A stretch of DNA of 31,786 bases, taken from contig NZ_JBAKHX010000087.1 in assembly GCF_036906915.1 (NCBI RefSeq), positions 1-31,786 on the forward strand, in the 5' to 3' direction. Within the stretch, counting starts at the first letter, position 1, and every line of letters starts with the position of its first letter. The position numbers were made by a program, and so were the translations under genes. This DNA is from Phytohabitans sp036906915 (GTDB lineage: Bacteria > Actinomycetota > Actinomycetes > Mycobacteriales > Micromonosporaceae). Shown one piece after another: positions 29,201-31,786 of this stretch. The notes below the pieces were generated by a model that had not been told where the DNA came from, did not search any database, and was given only the letters and a program-made list of their open reading frames with translations.

Positions 29201-31651
29201 CTAGCGCTGCAGGGTCAACACACCTGGCCGCCACGGCAGCCGGTTGTAGTCGCCCCCGGCGCTGGGGTTCTTCCCCTGGTAGAGGAACTGGAGGTTGCAC
29301 GCATCGATGGTCTTGGTCTGGTCGGGGTTGCTGCGGACCAGGTCACCGTGGCTGATGTCGTTGGTCCAGGTGGCACCGCTGTTGGCCTTGCCGGCGAACG
29401 GGTTGCTCTCGCTGGCGGCCTGCGGGGTCCACGACCCGCTCAGGCTGTTGGATGTGAACGAGCGGAAGTAGCGCTGCCCTTGGCTTCCGATCGCCTCGAC
29501 GATCATCAGGTACTGGTTTTGGCCTTGGACCTTGTAGACCTCGACCCCTTCGAACAGGTTGTTGGTGGAGTCGCTCATGATCGTCGTGTAGTTCGAGCCG
29601 AAGCTGCCCGGGAAGTTCCCGATCGGCATGCTCGATCGGTAGATCTTGCCGTTGTCACCGGCGAAGAACAGGTACATGTTCTGGTCGTCACCGATGAGGG
29701 TCTGGTCGATCACGCCATACGGGGCGTCGGGAAGGCTGGCGGTGGACAGCGTCTGCGGCCCGGACCAGCCGTTGGCGTTGGTCGGGTCGGTCGACGTCTT
29801 GTAGCTGAACGAGGTCGGCCCCCACTGGTAGGCCAGCACCCAGATGTTCTTCGGGGCGAAGTAGAGCAGCGTGGGCGCCACCGTGCCCTGACTCATCCCG
29901 GTCTGGGTGGCCGAGGCCATGTCGGACCAGTTCGTGAACAGGCTGAAGTTCATCGAGCCATACGATCCTGCGCTCGAGACGTTCGTCGCGTAGACCAGGT
30001 GCTTGCCGTTGTAGACAACGTTGGTGAAGTCCTTGAGCGATAGCCACCCGTGCTGCGGGTTCACCAGCGCGCCGGTCGACGACCAGCGGTACGTCGACGG
30101 AAGAGCGCAACCGCTCGGGGGAGGAGAGGACGGGGGCGGTGAGGTCGGGGGCGGTGAGGTCGGGCCGCTCGTGAAGTTGGTCCGCCACTGCTGGTTGGTC
30201 TGCCCGTGGCAGTCGTACAGCTGGATCTGCTGCCCGTTGCCCGTGCCCCACACGTCCAGGCACCGGCCGGACTGCACGCCGCTGATGGTGCCGTTGGAGT
30301 TGACGTTCCACTGCTGGTTGGCCCCGCCGTTGCAGTCCCAGATGATGACGGCGGTGCCGTTGGCCGTCGCGGCGCCGTTGGCGTCCAGGCACTTGCTGCC
30401 GTATACCTGCAGATGCTTGCTTGAGGTGTAGTTCCACGACTGGTTGGTCTGGCCGTGGCAGTCGTAGAGCTGTACGCGCGTGCCGTTGGTCTGCGTCGCG
30501 TTGGGCACGTCGATGCACCGGCCGGACTGCACTCCGGCGATCGTGCCCGAGCCACCCGGCGGGTTGGGTGAGACGCTCGTCGTCGGGCTCGCGGTCGGTG
30601 AGGTGGTCGGGGTGACGGCGTTGAGGGCATTGAGCACCGACGTGTAGGCGGCCTTCTTGTTTCCGTTGCCGTCGAACAGCAGCGGGCTTTCACTGGACCG
30701 CCACGAGTCGCTGTCACGCACGCCCCACACCGTGATCCCGACGCAGCGCGGCACGTTCAGGCACGCCTGGGTCAGCCCCGCGTACTGCGATGTCGACGCG
30801 TTGGTGACGTCGACCTCGGTCAGGGCCACGTCCACGCCGAGGGCGGCGAAGCTGGACAGCGTGGTCTGGAAGTTGCCCGGCAGAGAGCTGCCGCCGGTGA
30901 AGTGGGTCTGCAGCCCGACGCAGTCGATCGGCACTCCTCGGGACTTGAAGTCCTGGACCATGCGGTACACGCCCTGGGTCTTGCCGTACGACCAGTTTTC
31001 GATGTTGTAGTCGTTGTAGCAGAGCTTGACCGACGGGTCGGCGGTGCGGGCGGTGCGGAACGCCACCTCGATCCAGTCGTTGCCGGTCCCCTGCAGGTTC
31101 GACTGGCGGCGGCTGCCGTCCTCGTTGAACGCCTCGTTCACCACGTCCCAGGCGGCCAACTTGCCCTTGTAGTGACCCATCACCCCGTTGATGTGATCGA
31201 TCATGGCCTGGCGCAGCGTGGAGCCGGACAGGCCCTGCATCCACCCGGGCTGCTGTGCATGCCAGGCCAGAGTGTGGCCGCGCACCTTCATCCCGCGTTG
31301 TGTGGCCCAGTTGTAGATCTGATCCCCGGAGCTGAAGCTGAACTGCCCGCGCTGTGGCTGGGTGGCGTCGGGCTTCATCTCGTTCTCGGCCGTCACCATG
31401 TTGAACTCACGTCCGGCGATCGTGGTGTACGTCGAGTTGCCGAGCCGGCCGGCCGCGATCGCCGTGCCGAAGTACCGGCCTGACTGCGCGGCCGCCGCAC
31501 CCAGCGTGCTCTCCGCCGCGTCCGCCGACGGCATCGTCACCGCGGCCGTGGCCGCCGTCACGACACCAATCACACCGGCGACCAGCGCTCTGACGACGAG
31601 CAGTCTCTTCCGCCGGGGCCCGCCACGATGGGCGGAGGGACTCGTAGCCAC
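29201..31651 (-). CDS. Secreted GH10 xylanase - CBM13 - GH62 arabinofuranosidase
   Basis: An 816-residue extracellular enzyme for arabinoxylan breakdown. There is a long signal peptide (1-46, RRKR then a hydrophobic core, cut near ADAA). The GH10 endo-1,4-beta-xylanase domain (about 48-345) has acid/base Glu173 in WDVVNEAF and nucleophile Glu279 in ALTEVD. A Thr/Ser/Pro linker leads to a ricin-type CBM13 (about 369-492) with three repeats ending QSW/QQW. A second Pro-rich linker leads to GH62 (about 514-816), recognisable by DFTNVVYNGKHLVYA, GVIDQTLIGDD and NLFEGVEVYK. Backbone cleavage and arabinose removal are thus joined in one chain. The GTG at 31651 follows AAGGAGGT at normal spacing. 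Confidence 0.94.
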   Translation of the reverse strand: MATSPSAHRGGPRRKRLLVVRALVAGVIGVVTAATAAVTMPSADAAESTLGAAAAQSGRYFGTAIAAGRLGNSTYTTIAGREFNMVTAENEMKPDATQPQRGQFSFSSGDQIYNWATQRGMKVRGHTLAWHAQQPGWMQGLSGSTLRQAMIDHINGVMGHYKGKLAAWDVVNEAFNEDGSRRQSNLQGTGNDWIEVAFRTARTADPSVKLCYNDYNIENWSYGKTQGVYRMVQDFKSRGVPIDCVGLQTHFTGGSSLPGNFQTTLSSFAALGVDVALTEVDVTNASTSQYAGLTQACLNVPRCVGITVWGVRDSDSWRSSESPLLFDGNGNKKAAYTSVLNALNAVTPTTSPTASPTTSVSPNPPGGSGTIAGVQSGRCIDVPNATQTNGTRVQLYDCHGQTNQSWNYTSSKHLQVYGSKCLDANGAATANGTAVIIWDCNGGANQQWNVNSNGTISGVQSGRCLDVWGTGNGQQIQLYDCHGQTNQQWRTNFTSGPTSPPPTSPPPSSPPPSGCALPSTYRWSSTGALVNPQHGWLSLKDFTNVVYNGKHLVYATNVSSAGSYGSMNFSLFTNWSDMASATQTGMSQGTVAPTLLYFAPKNIWVLAYQWGPTSFSYKTSTDPTNANGWSGPQTLSTASLPDAPYGVIDQTLIGDDQNMYLFFAGDNGKIYRSSMPIGNFPGSFGSNYTTIMSDSTNNLFEGVEVYKVQGQNQYLMIVEAIGSQGQRYFRSFTSNSLSGSWTPQAASESNPFAGKANSGATWTNDISHGDLVRSNPDQTKTIDACNLQFLYQGKNPSAGGDYNRLPWRPGVLTLQR

Positions 31652-31745
31652 CTTGACCTCCTTTTCGGGCCAGCGCCCGAGCCGTCTTGGCGGGGACGAC
31701 CGTTCGGCGTGCCTGCGGGGAAACCCGGGTTCCGCAGTTCGTAGT

Positions 31746-31755
31746 CACACGTGTG
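31746..31755 (+). promoter_or_regulatory. CACACGTGTG palindrome upstream of the xylanase
   Basis: A perfect 10-bp palindrome 95 bases before the xylanase start. It could be an operator for the xylanase gene, but there is only one copy in the window and no regulator gene beside it. Confidence 0.3.
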
Positions 31756-31786
31756 CTGGAGTTTAGGGGTTGAGCTGGGCAAACGC

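Overview
The window is high-GC DNA with strong G/C third-codon bias, many GTG starts, ATGA-coupled operons, Tat and lipoprotein signals and large modular xylanolytic enzymes. This fits a filamentous actinomycete, probably Micromonosporaceae; the genus is an inference. No rRNA, tRNA, CRISPR array or intact insertion sequence was seen.

Layout. (1) 1-2760: a GNAT acetyltransferase relic, a RecD2-type helicase (minus) and a doubtful short ORF. (2) 2990-7660: a two-component module (plus): a secreted poly-Asp/Gly protein, a HAMP sensor kinase, an OmpR/PhoB response regulator, an APH/choline-kinase-fold protein and a secreted Ser/Asp/Ala-rich protein, closed by a strong hairpin. All three promoters of this module carry the same array of TCTCAYC-like units at exact 11-bp spacing, resembling actinobacterial PHO boxes. 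(3) 7869-9443: a PhoD-type phosphodiesterase/alkaline phosphatase (minus). (4) 9548-17960: a carbohydrate catabolic locus. A minus-strand operon (lipoprotein binding protein, two ABC permeases, an alpha/alpha-barrel glycosidase-like protein, an SDR dehydrogenase, mostly overlapping or nearly abutting) diverges from an enolase-superfamily (MR/MLE) enzyme followed by a GntR/FCD regulator. Three near-identical operators (TGGTCKKACCGGTC) cover the -10/+1 region of all three promoters, so the regulator very likely controls the whole locus including itself.

(5) 17961-26190: a NarL-type kinase/regulator pair, a degenerate tyrosine-recombinase-like gene and two convergent cation/proton antiporter units: KhtT-KhtU (plus), and small membrane protein - NhaP-like antiporter - internally deleted mini-KhtT (minus). 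Five copies of a palindrome-like box (consensus near ATGGGTGTYRGCACCGATAG) lie in non-coding parts of this region: two before the kinase, one before the recombinase-like gene, and two before a frameshifted fragment of a second kinase. (6) 26190-29135: a TPR-CHAT caspase-like protease next to a divergent two-helix membrane protein, a candidate conflict or cell-death module. (7) 29201-31651: a secreted GH10 xylanase - CBM13 - GH62 arabinofuranosidase fusion.

The strongest new-looking signals are regulatory (three independent operator families, each tied to a regulator encoded alongside) plus the TPR-CHAT/membrane pair, the dual-frame tandem repeat at the start of the first kinase, and the mini-KhtT with an internal deletion in exact register.
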